From: Lophius americanus
Lineage: Eukaryota; Chordata; Actinopteri; Lophiiformes; Lophiidae
Assembly: GCA_037951165.1 (NCBI GenBank)
Contig: JBBDHG010000180.1
Span: 806,001 to 870,000, forward strand
Reading direction: 5' to 3'
Length of the DNA: 64,000 nt
Part shown: positions 33,148 to 45,699 of the stretch, piece after piece
Numbering within the stretch: the first letter of the stretch is position 1
Layout: the number at the start of each line of letters is the position of its first letter
Notes under the pieces: generated by a model
Database searches by the model: none
The model's input: the letters and a program-made list of their open reading frames with translations, nothing else
What the model was told of the DNA's origin: nothing
Program-made: the position numbers and the translations under genes

Positions 33148-33182
33148 GAGAGAGAGAGAGACACACACACACACACACACAC
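33148..33182. repeat. Compound (GA)n(CA)n microsatellite
   Basis: GA repeats run directly into CA repeats. Confidence 0.93.
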
Positions 33183-33294
33183 TCACACTGACTCTGTCTC
33201 TGTGACACAAGACAAATATATATACCCCTGAAAAGTTGGGCATGTCATGGAATGTTCATTGAATCTGCCTTGCAGGGAAAAAAATAAATCAAAA

Positions 33295-33965
33295 CTATTG
33301 TTGTGAAATAATATAATATATATAATATATACAAGATAGATCTCCTTGTGTAGATTCATATGAGCCAATTTGGATGTAATCGGACATATGGTTGGGAAGT
33401 AATGGTTCGTTCAATCATCAATCACATTTAACATGAACATTTTCAAGAAAAACATCAAAATTCTTATGTTTTATATACATGTTATCTTACAACCTAGCGA
33501 GTAAAATATGAACTATGTGACATATAAGAAAAATCTCTTTGATTCGATTCAAATTTACTACATTTTAAATGACTAAACTAAACTAATTAAATGTATTATT
33601 ATTATTATAAATTGGACTAATAGTTAGGAAGTTATGTCCGAAGAACTTTTTTTTTTTAAAAAGCCCCCCCCTAGTGAGTAAAATATGAACTATTACAGTA
33701 AATAATAGTATTTGCCAATATTGATCTCCTTGAGTCGATTCATATGCACCAAATTTGGACTAAATGGGACCAACGGTTAAGAAATTATTCCAACTAGTGG
33801 ACTAAAAATTCCCTGAAGTTCCCCCTAGTGGTAGAAATATGAAACTGACCTTTCCAAAAATTAATCTAGCTCAATTTTGCACTATGTGGGTTTAAAATTT
33901 GAAAAATGACCCCGGAAATAGTTTTTGAGTTATCGCGTTATCACAAAGGATCTGTGGAGGATGCC
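33295..33965 (-). repeat. Dispersed repeat family A, expanded copy
   Basis: Antisense copy of about 670 bp. The segment containing 'gagtaaaatatgaactat' and the 'gattcatatg' block is present about three times (near 33340, 33510 and 33680-33740), so the middle of the element has been tandemly amplified. It ends with 'gttatcgcgttatcacaaag', the left terminus of other copies. Confidence 0.75.
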
Positions 33966-33969
33966 CCTT

Positions 33970-35158
33970 TATGACGGTGACATTAACATTTAAAGAAACT
34001 CAGTTTGGCTGAAGAGCTTTCGGGGTCAGATCTGCTGTTGAGTTTCGTTGCGAGGCTCTGAAACACCTGTAGTGTTCCCCAGACGGCAGAGTGCTGGACA
34101 TATGTTGCAGGGTTTTTTTTGACTACAGGAAATTCACACGACCTGAACTCAGCCCCTTCATCTGCATTTCTCTAATCTTCCAAGTGATCCTCTAATCCTC
34201 AGTCTGGTACATTTGATACGTACATCCAACAGGTGGATGGGAGGCAGACCCTGGTATTCGACTCCCGTTTGCTGCGCTCAGAAGTACCTGCCGGCGAATA
34301 ATCACAGGATGTCATAATCAGCGCTGTCTGACTTTAATCAGAGGTAAAGATGGGAGCAGACCGGCTGGTTTGGCTGGGGTTGGGGTGTGACTCATGTCTG
34401 GATCCTGGTGGGTGGTCACTGTGAGCAGAGAGTGAGAGAAAGTCCTAGAGAACAAAGGGACTTATTTAACTTTCATCTTGGCCTGAGGTGATTATTCGCT
34501 TTGAGTTTGACCCAGTCACACTTTTAAACTGGCCTTGTGCCACTGGATAACACTGCTTATTGTCCTGATGTGACATTTCATATAATGAAGTGTCTATAGG
34601 ACGAGAGCGGCGAGGACTTGAGTGAGAATAAGCTGTTAGCATGCGACCAAAGTCACGAGTAGCGTAAGAAGTTCACGGTTTGTGTCTGAACACTAAATCA
34701 GATTGTTCCAAATTTCATCCTTTGGCGTGGCTTCAGTGTGAAAACATTGGTTTCATGGATTTGTCCAATGTGCACGGACACACACTCCGAATGCAGACAA
34801 ACGTCTAATCAGCCATCTTTACTCTCTAATTCGATAACGAGCCTGAACGGTGGTAACATGTTTTAACGTTTGACATTTGGCCTCAGGAAAACAGAAACAG
34901 GGTACAAAACGAGCCTCCCTTCACTGCCGGTGCAGTCTTAGGGGAGAACGCCCCCACCTCCCCCTCCTGCTGCGAGGGGTTGCCGGTACTCTGACCCTCG
35001 TAATGATGGAGGGTCAGGAGTCAGGTTGTGTGAAGAAACCGTCTTACGTCTGCTGAGCGCGTGAGGAGCGCCTGGGAACCAGAGCTCGCTGTGTGATCCT
35101 GTGAAATTGATCTCTCCAGAGCAGACTAGTGGTGTGTATTTATTTTCACGAGTGGTGG

Positions 35159-35198
<40 letters not shown>

Positions 35199-35580
35199 GA
35201 GGGCAGCGGCTGCTACACGAGACACACCAGCGGAAATGTTAGATCCCAGTGGTTAGCCTGTCGTGTTGTGACCAGTGTATTCTGTCTGCCTGCCTGTCTA
35301 CAACAGGAATGACTCTGGAGAGTGGATGGAAAAGAACGTTTCACTTCATTGTCTCCTGAGACAGAGCGAATGATGCAAATAAAATATGCAAATTAGAAGC
35401 CGCCATTGAAATTACAAACAAGGCTAAACGAAACAAGGCTGTCAATCAAAGTGACCAACAGAGAAAGAAGGTTTGACATTTTGGTAAATACAGTAGCAGT
35501 CAAAATAAAACCTCTGGCTGCTACAGTTTGTTTATTTACATCCCTGAAAAGTTAAAGTAATCATGGAATCGTCACTGCGT
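33970..35580. other. Gene-free DNA
   Basis: No supported gene or named element apart from a (TG)n run at 35162-35196. Open frames here are short and featureless. Confidence 0.4.
35162..35196. repeat. (TG)n microsatellite
   Basis: Uninterrupted TG run. Confidence 0.95.
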
Positions 35581-35584
35581 CCAC

Positions 35585-35895
35585 CGCCGCAGATCCTTTG
35601 TTTTTGCACAATAACTCAAAACTTGATCGGTGGATCATCGTTTGAATTTCATGCCCACATAGACCTTAGTGCGAGAAAGAACTGCGTTGATTTTGAGAAA
35701 AGGTCAGTTGTATATTTTCAGAACTGGGCGAAGCTTCATCTCTCAGACGTCTCAGACGTCAATGACTTCTCAACCGTTGGTCTGACTTGGTCCAAATCTA
35801 TGTAATGTATCATATTTCAGTCTAATAGTTCATATTTTGATAATCGTCTCGAGGAGTTCTATCTCATAAATATCATATTTCACTCTTTCGTCTCC
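35585..35895 (+). repeat. Dispersed repeat family A copy
   Basis: Shows 'gcagatcctttgtttttgca', 'acatagaccttagtgcgaga', 'aagaactgcgttgattttga' and 'caaccgttggtctgacttgg'. The central GGGGGAGCTT landmark is degraded. Confidence 0.72.
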
Positions 35896-36034
35896 CTGGT
35901 ATCCTGCTGGCTAACAGCACCAGGGAAAGTATTTGTTAATCCAGGCACCGACTGAACACCACATGAACACCACATGCCTCCCATGACACAACCTTCCTCA
36001 ATTATACGGGCTATGGACGTACGCTGACTTGTGA

Positions 36035-36200
36035 CCCCTTCATGGTTGTGTTTTACAGTATATCAGATTCATATTTTACTCACTAGGGTGGAGCTTTTCT
36101 ATGAAAAACACAGTTTTTCTGACGTAACTGCTTGTAAAACACAGGAGATTGGGGGCTTTTTGGGGAAATACCCTCAAGTTAGTTACTTTTTTGGAGAGAA
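36035..36200 (+). repeat. Dispersed repeat family A, 3' part
   Basis: Contains 'cactagggtggagcttttct', 'gaaaaacacagtttttctga' and the terminal 'acaggagattgggggctttt' segment. It may be the continuation of the 35585-35895 copy, separated by about 140 bp of inserted DNA. Confidence 0.7.
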
Positions 36201-36429
36201 ACAAGGACATTAACACCTCTGAAAGATTGTGAGGTGCATGTTTAGCTGGTGAGTGAGCTACAGCTGGTTAGCTTAGGTTTGCAAGCAGGCCAGATAAAAG
36301 CAGAAAGGCTTCCTTGGTTCTGCCTGGAGTCCCCTTTAAATCCTACCAACGAACACATAATATTTTTGTTTGTTTAATTCAAGCACAAAGGAAAGTCAAA
36401 TGTTTCCTGAAACCGCTTATAACCTGTTC

Positions 36430-36660
36430 TGAGTTACAGGTCGGGATCTAGAGCCCATCCCAGCTGACACAGATTTATCACAGGTCTCATAAATAGAGTG
36501 GCCAAACAATAATTCATACTCACATTATCAATTGACTAATTCACCTGTATTGCATGTTTTTAGTTTGTGACAAGAAACCAGAGCACCCAGAGGAAACCCA
36601 CTCAAAGACATGGATAGCAAAAAGAGTTACAAACATAAACACCCCAGGTAGATTTGAACC
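36430..36660 (-). repeat. Fish interspersed repeat fragment
   Basis: Reverse-orientation relative of the copies at 1740 and 24030, with 'gagcccatcccagctgacac' and 'ccagagcacccagaggaaac'. Confidence 0.55.
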
Positions 36661-36919
36661 CCAACTGACATATTTTTATCGAACTAACAGGCGGAAAGCA
36701 GATACGCTTCAAATGTTGACAATTTTCAACTTTCAGACCACGACTGGGATAAAACTGAATACGAGGAAGATCGAGTGTTGGGACCCAAAGCTCAGGGTCA
36801 CTACCAATGATTCACGTGAGAGTGTTCCGTACGCAGGTGTTCCTGAATGTAATAACCTACACTAATACAGAATAACCTCATTGTCCCGTAAAACATCCGA
36901 AATGAGAGGAGGTAGTTTT

Positions 36920-36920
<1 letters not shown>

Positions 36921-36950
<30 letters not shown>
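36921..36950. repeat. (GT)n microsatellite
   Basis: Uninterrupted GT run. Confidence 0.95.
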
Positions 36951-37569
36951 CAGAACCTGTGAGACAGACCCCTCCAGTGAAGGCCCGGCTGCTCTTTCAT
37001 CTCCAGCATCTGCTATTCTTCTTAGAGCTCTCGGGTCAAACCTCCACTGTCTGCCTGCTCTGCCCGTTTAAATGTGACCACTTCAGTCATATCTGCAGGC
37101 TCATTACGGCAGCTACACACCAATCCCTCCCTGTGCTTATTCAATCACAGAAGGATCTAGTGAGCTTTCTTGTCTGGCTGTTCCCTCTCAGAGGCTTTGC
37201 GCAGACATTTTGAAACAATCACATCTATTCGTTGGGACTTCTGATGTCTGATCCCTCTGCTGTACATGGGGCGGAACACATCTAGAAATTCTTTGAGGTG
37301 TGCTCAAAAGAAAATGCAAAAAAAAAAAATTGTGGGTTTTTAATAGATTTGTGTGAGAGAAAATGTTGGATACGCTTTTTCTTTTCTTTAAGAATTGACA
37401 TCCACAGTTCTCTGATGCCAAGGATGGCCTTGGAAATTGAAAGCATCACAGACTTGCACATTTACAGCAATGAGAAAGTGTTTTCTTTATGCACACTTTG
37501 ATGCTATATTCTTTATACTGTCAGCAATAATGTAAAGAATAGTGGAGAAAAGGGTACCTCAGTTAAGAC

Positions 37570-38100
37570 TACCCTTATAAGGGGTTTATGAATGGTTTAT
37601 AAATAGTTTATTAAGTTAATTTTGGCCACTCATTTGATAAAAGGTGCCAATTATCAGTTCTTTGCCTCCTAGTAAACCTGTATTGATGAAACATGTATTT
37701 TACGTTCCTCATAATAATTAATTAACGATTTATAATGTGTTTATAACCTAATTACAAGAAACCGTGACTATTAACTCTTTAATGTCCTGCTCAACTGTTT
37801 GGTTGAGCACATTCTGAGTCACTATTTATTGCCGAAAAATATGTCTCACTTTACTGATCCTGTTTATAAGTATAGGGCCCAAAGATGGAGCCCTGGGGGC
37901 CACCAAGGAGGAGGCATCAGCCCCGGCTATCGAGAAAGTCTTATTTGATGAATAGGATTTCTATCAACATACTAAAGCATGTGCATTTTAAGCATTTACC
38001 AATAAGACTTAATAAAGATTTATAAATGGCTTGTACCTAGTTTGCTTAGGAAGTTATAAACACTTTACAAATCATTTATAAGCTGCTATAACTCATTGCT
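37570..38100. repeat. TTATAAA-rich interspersed repeat split by a family B insertion
   Basis: Motifs such as 'ggtttataaatagtttatta', 'gatttataatgtgtttataa' and 'gttataaacactttacaaat' mark a common fish repeat. It appears interrupted at 37788-38000 by family B. Boundaries are approximate. Confidence 0.45.
37788..38000 (-). mobile_element. Repeat family B copy 2, with LINE reverse-transcriptase fragment
   Basis: Left edge 'gctcaactgtttggttgagc'. The - strand reads a GGPQGSIFGP segment matching the reverse-transcriptase GVPQGSILGP motif, and a SNKTFSIAGADASS segment in another frame. The right edge is eroded ('agcatttaccaataagac'). Confidence 0.6.
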
Positions 38101-39369
38101 ATCCCCCTCTTTGGAGTCTGGATACTGTTGGTGGTGGCGGATGACTCTGCTGAGACTGAATGAACGATGAGACGGATGGATGTGCCAAGACTAGGTGGAG
38201 ATGGGGATGTGGAGGCTACCAGGAACACGAAAGAACCAGATGAATGGAGAGAGACATATCTAAAGACAGCGGCTGATGATGGAAGGCTGACCATGCAGGT
38301 GTGACATCGTGATTGGACGTATCTCTCTGGCTGAATGAGCACACCTGAAATAATCTGATGCCCCAGACCGCGAAGGAGGTGATTGAGACTGAGCGTGTGT
38401 GAAAGATGAGAATGATGAAGTGGTGTGAGCAGTAACTGTGACCCCGAGTGTGCAAGAGGATAGTCTTCCTGGTTGAACTTTGGATTGACCTCATTTACTG
38501 TCATCAATATCATGACCGCCTTCTTCGACCTCCAATTAAGGGAGACACAACATAACAGTAAAAAGATACTGAAGAGTCTATGGTATTATATACTGTGTTG
38601 GGTTTGGAGATGACCACACCGGTCAAATGGAGGCTTATGGGAAGTCAAACGCTCACCAGGTAGAGATAGAGAGAGCTCGACTTATTACATCATTCAGAGG
38701 AAAGACTCAAAATATTCAATAGTCAAACATCCTGGCTTTTTGGGATTTGGACTTGTGAGTGATGTGTGCAAGCGTGCGTGCGTGTGTTTGTGTGCACACA
38801 CATTGGAGTGGTTGCTATGATTGGAGCTCAGGTTCACCAAACTTTGGTTAAGCAGTGTGTGTGTGTGTGTGTGTTGTCACAGAGTGGTTAGCGCAGCACT
38901 GATTGCTGTTTATTTGGTCTGTGGGTTGACACAGAGCCTTGCAGTCAGGAGCGCTACTAACAGCTTTGTTTTTACTGGGTCCCTGTGGCAGGACCAACGC
39001 TAACAGTGGGGTCACGGTCTCCCCTCTGTCCCCCACACCCTGAGATCCCCACACCGAGCTTCCTGTCCGTGCTTCACAATAACATACAATGAACCGTCGT
39101 CATAATTACAACAATATCATTTCAAGGCCGTTGAGCGAAGCACTAAAAGAAGTTCAGTTTCCAAACGCAGCTTAAATAGATTCACTGAGTCAGCGAGGCA
39201 GGGGATTCTTTTTTTTTTAGAAATATAAATAAGAGGGGAAAGTAGAGACGTTATTAATTAAGTGGTGTGGAAGAGATCACAACTTTTTTAAGGAATAGCT
39301 CAAGTCGCAAATATGCTGCGTTTGATTCCACTCTAAAGCCTGTAGAGCCGTTTAAAGCTTGGCAGCTGC

Positions 39370-39540
39370 CGATTTGCTTTTCTTAGCTTTGCTTAGCGTA
39401 GTTAACTTCTTTTAGTTCTTCTTAGCTTATTTCAGTTTAATTTTTCTTAGTTTAGCTTACTTTAGTTTAGCTAGCTTAACCTAGCTCAGCACAGTTTAGC
39501 TCCGCTTAGTTTAGTTTAGCTTAGTTTGGCTTAGCGTAAA
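39370..39540. repeat. Degenerate TTAGC/TTAGT repeat array
   Basis: About 170 bp dominated by short units of the form TTAG-Y-T-T/TTAG-C, such as 'cttagtttagcttactttag'. Units vary in length and sequence, like an old pentamer or hexamer array. It is not the vertebrate telomere repeat, which is TTAGGG. Confidence 0.8.
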
Positions 39541-39639
39541 GACAGGAAAAAAGGGGGAACAGCTAGCCTGGTTGTAGCTTCATATTAACTGTTCAGAGGT
39601 GAGATTAATCTTAATATTTTATCTGTGCGACGAGGAACT

Positions 39640-39885
39640 GGAGTAACTAGTGAATCACCTCGAGGAGATCTATCTTTTATATATCTTATTTCTCAAACTA
39701 GGGGGACATTTCTTACAAAAACAACGTTTCTCAAACACAATTTCCTAATCGTTCCTGACATTAAGGGTATAACCCCGAAAAGCTTCAATCCCCTGCGTTG
39801 CACAAGTAACCCCCCTGATTGAAGTCCTCGCATTAAATGTCAAGTTATGTGAAAAAAAACTTCCCCTAGTGAGTAAAATGTTATT
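39640..39885. repeat. Two family A fragments in opposite orientation
   Basis: 39640-39755 reads in the + sense ('cctcgaggagatctatcttt', 'aactagggggacatttctta'). 39755-39885 reads in the - sense ('aatcccctgcgttgcacaag', 'cttcccctagtgagtaaaat'). The two halves meet at about 39755, giving an inverted arrangement. Confidence 0.65.
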
Positions 39886-40328
39886 ATTAAATTTAAACAT
39901 TTGCATATTTCAATAATTAAATTAAGTTAATACAAATTTAATTATTTTTAATACAAATATGTAAAAAAAAGTAAACTAAGAAATAATTAAGTGAATGCAA
40001 TAAAGTTTTTCTCTGTGCATGAAAAATAAAAATAAAAATGTCATCCATCAGACGGTTGATGTAAAGTTGATGTATTATGATATGATGAACTGAGGAAGCC
40101 CTCAAACGTAACATTTACAACATAAATGATAAAATACGCATTAAAATCCATTAAAACTGTAAGATTAACACCAAAGAATATAGTTTAAAGTTCTGCAGCA
40201 TTTTTATCCACTTTATACTAAATCCAAAGTAAAAATAAATCGCTCTTTTGATTTTCTGTCTGAACTGTCTGCATGCTGTGAACCATCTGCAGAGATAACT
40301 GGTGAGCACCAGCACACACAGATGACCA

Positions 40329-40330
<2 letters not shown>

Positions 40331-40361
<31 letters not shown>
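40331..40361. repeat. (CA)n microsatellite
   Basis: Uninterrupted CA run; one of three CA/TG arrays within 350 bp. Confidence 0.95.
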
Positions 40362-40363
<2 letters not shown>

Positions 40364-40484
40364 ACGCATGCTGACATACTCAATATGGTACATGCTACAT
40401 GAACACTTAGTGAACCATGTAATGCAGCAGCACACAGGCTGGTAAAGAAAGAGGTCGCCACATTGCCATCTGGTAACCCTCTCC

Positions 40485-40487
<3 letters not shown>

Positions 40488-40549
<62 letters not shown>

Positions 40550-40560
40550 ACACACACACA
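40488..40560. repeat. Long (CA)n microsatellite
   Basis: About 30 uninterrupted CA units followed by a CC slip and more CA. It accounts for the 138- and 174-codon Cys/Val frames on the - strand, which are not genes. Confidence 0.96.
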
Positions 40561-41149
40561 TGCACAATTATATAATAACAGGTACTGCCCAACTCGGTCC
40601 ATGTCTTCCCTCATCCTGACAAGTGACCCTGGTATCCACAGAAGAACCGGCTGTGTGTGTGTATGTGTGTGTGTGTGTTTGTGTCCCTGCTGAAACGGCT
40701 GCTGCCGGCCGTCCACACAGCTGTCTGCTAGACACACTCACACACACAAACACACACAATTAGTGACTGTGAGAGATCCCCCCCACGACTGCTTCCCAGG
40801 CCTGTGACGGGAGGAGAGAGGAAAGGAGGGGAGATGGCTGGAAAGGATTACACACAGACGCATACACACCTACACACCCGCAAACACACACAGGACATTA
40901 TGCACACGTGTACACAAACACTCGTATCTTGAAAATGTTTTGGTACCAGACAGCTGAGGAGCAGCTTCTACATGTGACTGTGACGCAAAGTCAGATCTTC
41001 TGCTGCCAGTCGCTGACGTTCATGAAATCTTGGCGGACTGAAACGGCCGTGAGAACAAGTTGTACAAAAAACAAGACGGATTGTTGACAGCTGAACGCGT
41101 CATTTGAAGGTGAAGAATGCGTGTTGGTTATAAAGTAGTCACTACACTG

Positions 41150-41570
41150 TCATCCCCAACAGCATGCGTATATCCCTGAAAACTCCCAAATCCCCTGCAT
41201 TGTACAAAAAACACCACTGATTGAGCTCCACAAATTAGAATGTGTAGATATGTCCGAAAAACTGTGTTTTTCACAGAAAAGATGCCCCAGCTGAGTAAAA
41301 TATGAACTCATATAGTAAAATATGATATGTTCTACATAGATCTCCTTCATTCCATTCAAATTCACCAAATTTGGACTAAATCCGACCAACGATCGAGTAG
41401 GCCTGAAAACTTTCGGAGATAAAGTCTCCCCTAGTGGTGGAAATATGCAACTGACTTTCCCCAAAATGTATCCAGCTCTTCCTCGATCTATGTCTGTATG
41501 AAATTTGAAAATGATGCATGAAATGGTTTTAGAGTTATTACATTAACACAAAGTCATTTCAATTCCATAA
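41150..41570 (-). repeat. Dispersed repeat family A, near-complete copy
   Basis: Antisense copy with 'aaatcccctgcattgtacaa', 'cgaaaaactgtgtttttcac', 'gagtaaaatatgaactcata', 'ccgaccaacgatcgagtagg' and 'ctcccctagtggtggaaata'. Confidence 0.75.
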
Positions 41571-42339
41571 TATCAATGCCTTTTTTGGGGGACAAAATAG
41601 TGATCAAATCGGTTGAATTAAAATAATAACTATTATACCCAAGTTTTCTCTTTCGGAAAGATTCTGTTTAGATCTTTTGAAACCCCTATTGCTACAGTCT
41701 CTGACTTACTTTTCACTAATTCACTTGATAAGGAAGGTATGAAATGTAGGAACAGATTTAAAAAAACAACTAAAAAGATGTTTAAGTCACCTGCAGTGAC
41801 TTAAAAGTTACGTTTCATGGAGTCAAAATTTACATTCACTCCATTGCAATCAATAAGTGATTGATTTGGTTGATCTTGACACAAGGAAAATCTTTGCAGA
41901 TGATCTTCTCTTCAGTCTCAAACATGAAGATGTTATGTGACATTAAAGGTAATTGGGCGTCACACACGACAGCATGTCATTTGGAGTCTTGTGAGGCGTG
42001 AATTCTGCACCTCTGATGACCTCCGTGGAAGCATCTGTGTAGCATAAAGTAAATTAGTGATGAAGTTGACTTAGCTGTTGACCCACTTTGAAGTGAGAAA
42101 AGAAGAAAACAGAACTGCGTGGATGACGCAGTCAACTCGAGCTGTTTATTCTCCAAGCAGAACCAGAGATCGTATTTTAACTGCGTTTCTGACTGTCAAT
42201 CTGTCAACAAGTGCGACAGCTAACGTTAGCCACGATCAGTTCCCATAGTGACTCAATAATGAAGATGAATACGTTTGAAGGATTTCTTAGTGTCAATTCA
42301 TCTGAGCAAAATTCACATAGAATTGAACTTATGGTTGAG

Positions 42340-42650
42340 AAGTTACGGAATATGAAACTGGGTTTGCCACAAAAAGCTCCTCCTGATGCTTCATATGATC
42401 CAATTTGGACATAACTGGATATGTGGTTTTCCTTTTTTCTCTCATAAGGGGAGAAAAAGTCCACTTAGTGAATGAAATATGAACATGTTAAAAACATGAC
42501 AAAAACAATTCCCAAAACATTTGCCTAGTGTTGGGAATATACAACTGACCTTTCTCAAAATCAATCCATTTCTTCCTCGCACTCAGGTCTATGACGTTAT
42601 AAAATTTGAAAATGATCTATGAAATAGTTTTTGAGTTTTGTCTTAAAAAA
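42340..42650 (-). repeat. Dispersed repeat family A copy
   Basis: Antisense copy with 'tcatatgatccaatttggac', 'cttagtgaatgaaatatgaa', 'gcctagtgttgggaatatac' and 'caaaatcaatccatttcttc'. Confidence 0.72.
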
Positions 42651-43063
42651 CGTTTTACATAATAAAATAAAACCCCCCACCCACCTGAGTCAAATATAAA
42701 CTATAAGAAGGGGGCAGACGATGGAGATTCCACGATATGCTCGACCTTTTGAAGATGATTCATGTAGATTTTGATGAAGATGTATTTGAAGAATACAGTC
42801 ACAAGAATTTCCTTCAGGAGCAATAAAGTTTTATCTTTTCTATTTTGATACGACAGGCTCGAGGTACGAATATAAAGTTTACACTTTAATGTCCTCATCA
42901 AAAAAAAAGAAGCTAGGAAATATATTTATTTGCAGATTTTATCTTAGACACTCTTAATTTCCTAAAAATTACAAATCTTTTGGACAAGCATGTAAAAAAG
43001 TCACACACAAAAAAATCAGACATAAAATATTTGCGTTTCATTGAAAATAGTTTAAATAAGATA

Positions 43064-43303
43064 AGCTCAACCATTTGGTAAAGCACTTTTTTGCAGAACA
43101 TTATTTGACCCTTATTAGACTTTTTTGGTTAAAAAAAATAACAAAATTTCCCCCCCCCTTGGTGACCCTGGTGTCATATGGTGTCGCCCAGGGCTCCGTG
43201 CTTGGACCCATACTCTTATATTACAAACAGGTTCAGACACATTTTTCTATTAGAAATATTAGAAAATAAATTAGAAATAAATTAGCTCAACCAAACATTA
43301 ACG
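43064..43303 (+). mobile_element. Repeat family B copy 3, with LINE reverse-transcriptase fragment
   Basis: Inverted relative to the other copies. Outer motifs are 'gctcaaccatttggtaaagc' (left) and 'gctcaaccaaacattaacgg' (right). The + strand encodes VSYGVAQGSVLGPILLYY at 43171-43224, a clear reverse-transcriptase motif. A poly-C slip precedes it. Confidence 0.68.
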
Positions 43304-44348
43304 GGTTAATGTGATAAAAACCACGTTCCAGCCAGGTCTTCAGGCGTCCATCACATAAGAAATATGACCACAGTCACGTCTGGAGGCCGTGGTCAGCCGC
43401 GTTGGTGAAACCAAACCTCACTGGTAGAAGGTGTGATTTTAAGGATAGGTGTCTATTTACATTTTCTTAACAGCTATTTTTCAAATGAGCTGCATCATGT
43501 GTTAAAACGAGGTGTGTTTTCTTATGTATATAGTTATGTCCTTTTATAGAGCCTACGTCTCTTCAAGAAATGTTTGGATTGCAGAAACGGCGCTATTTTA
43601 GTTATTTGTTGAGGGCCTCATGGTATTTCGGACATGCCATGTGAAAACATGCAACAGACGGAGGAATAGCCCCCGTGTTTATGTTTGCATGGGTTGCTTT
43701 CTGCTGTGTTTGTTATCCCTGCAGATGGAAATAGACAGAGGCTGAAGTTTCACAGGCACAGGAAAGGCTTTGTTGGAAACGGAGCTGTCACTGCAGGCAA
43801 TGGTATCTGACATCTGCACTGATACACTGTGGTCCCTGATGGTGATCAGGTTCAGGGGCTTTTAATGAGAGACGACTGAAAATAAAAGGAAGACAAAGAG
43901 AATAAAGTCACTTGAGAGGATGAGGCTCCGTGTGACAACCCTCTGCTGAAAACCGACTCCAGATTTAAGGCTTGGTTTTCACCGCACATATTTGCTTTGT
44001 AGCCTTTTGATGATTCTCATGAATATTTGGAAGCATGTTGTTCAGGCGACATCGGGTTCCTCTTTGCGAGTGTGGTGTGTGAGTAAGCGTTATTGTGGTT
44101 GTCAATACACACTTCTGAGGAGGCCCGGCATTATGAGCTGGGCAGAAGTTAAGAGAGTGGTGGTGTGTTTGTTGTGTGTGGGAACGAAAGAGAGAGGAGA
44201 GACAAAGACTCTGAGGCCGTGGGGAAAATAAGAGAGTGAGAAATACACAAGCCAGAGTTAAAGGTTAACACGCAAAAGAATAATGATTGCATGTGTGTGA
44301 ATTAGACGGCGAAATAGAAGAATCTCTCTCTTTCTTTCTCTGATCGTA

Positions 44349-44379
<31 letters not shown>

Positions 44380-44386
44380 GCGTGTG
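44349..44386. repeat. (GT)n microsatellite
   Basis: GT run ending in GTGCGTGTGCGTGTG. Confidence 0.95.
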
Positions 44387-44559
44387 ACTGTAATATGTTG
44401 GCCAAATGATCTAGAGGGAATGTGGAGTGAACATGGTCTGCAGGAAATTATGAGAAACATAAAGGGAAATCTTGAGCCCAGTCTCCATCTCAGGCCGAGC
44501 TGTTCTCCACACACGCGACAGCCATTCATTAATCTAAATTTATATGCATATATCAGGTG

Positions 44560-44690
44560 TTGGGAGGGGCTGGTTACTCGCAATCCAACCATGCATCCTT
44601 TCATCTCTTACTGCTTATCCTCAGCAGGGTCTCTAGGAATGAGAGATATACCAGTGGGCTGTCAAGGTCAAATTAAGACTGGCATTGTTC
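44560..44690 (+). repeat. Fish interspersed repeat fragment
   Basis: Diverged relative of the retroposon-tail copies, with 'ttactgcttatcctcagcag' followed by 'ggtctctagg'. Confidence 0.35.
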
Positions 44691-44900
44691 TTTGTATTTA
44701 AAAAAAAGTTTCACTGAGTGAGAAATATATGAACTATTAGAGTAAAATATGACATGCACAATATAGATCACCCCGAGTCGATTCGCACGCACCAGATTCT
44801 GGACCCAATTGGACTGACGGTTTAGAAAATTATGGCCAAAAAGACAGTGTTTTCTTTGGTAAAAAAACAAACAAACTAATTCAAATTTACTGAGTATGAA
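44690..44900 (-). repeat. Dispersed repeat family A fragment
   Basis: Antisense fragment with 'agtttcactgagtgagaaat', 'ccccgagtcgattcgcacgc' and 'ggactgacggtttagaaaat'. Confidence 0.7.
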
Positions 44901-45699
44901 TCGACTCGAAAAAGTTCAGTTCAGTCCTTTCTGTTTGTACTGCATGCCATCTGACAATCCAATCAAAGCCCAGTTCTACATACAAAATGATTGGTTTAAT
45001 CAAAATGCTATTTTAACAAAATTGGGTCATGTTGGGGCTCAACTTAGTCATTTCAGGAAGTCATTAAAGTGTGTGTGCGTGTGTGTGTTTGTGTTTGTGT
45101 GTATGTGAGCAGCAGCTGTTCAGTTCTACAGCGCTGATGTGTTCCTCATGTCCTTCAGAAGTTGTCGTCACGCTTCCTGTATTTGGTGCATGATGTCACT
45201 TCCTGTGTGTGAGTGTGTGGATGGGTGTAGACCATGCTGGGACCCAGCTGCAATGGGCTCCTAAGTGTCTGTCCCAAATGATTACAACTATACGCTCACA
45301 CACACACAAAGCAACAGACAGACCTAAAAGTAGATCAAAAAAAAAAAAGCTACTCCGTTACTGCCTAAAAGTAATGTGTTACTCTGAAGTGTTCATTTTA
45401 ATCGGGTTACCCCCAATACTGCTCCATTAATGATACATTAGAAAATAGGTTATCGGTGGGAAAAAAAGGCCTTTTTTTGCAAATCCTCTCAGTATTCAGG
45501 CCTTTTAGCAGAAAAAAAGTCTTCTTTTATTTGGAATCTTATGTTAATACAATTTCCATAATGGCATTCAGGATTTTTCCCTCCAGATATGACTTCACAA
45601 ATATATCAAATATTGGAATTTCAATGATTTCTGAATCTGCATGATTTTATTCTACAGGATAATCATCTTTGGATAATACTGTGCTGAGTGGTGGAGCAT

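Noticed and set aside
38076..38513. 145-codon frame on the - strand
   Set aside because: Low-complexity Ser/His composition, no domain, no splice signals, and it overlaps repeat DNA at one end.
40151..40737. Long open frames (138 and 174 aa) rich in Cys, Val, His and Thr
   Set aside because: They are translations of CA/GT microsatellites; any dinucleotide repeat is open in several frames.
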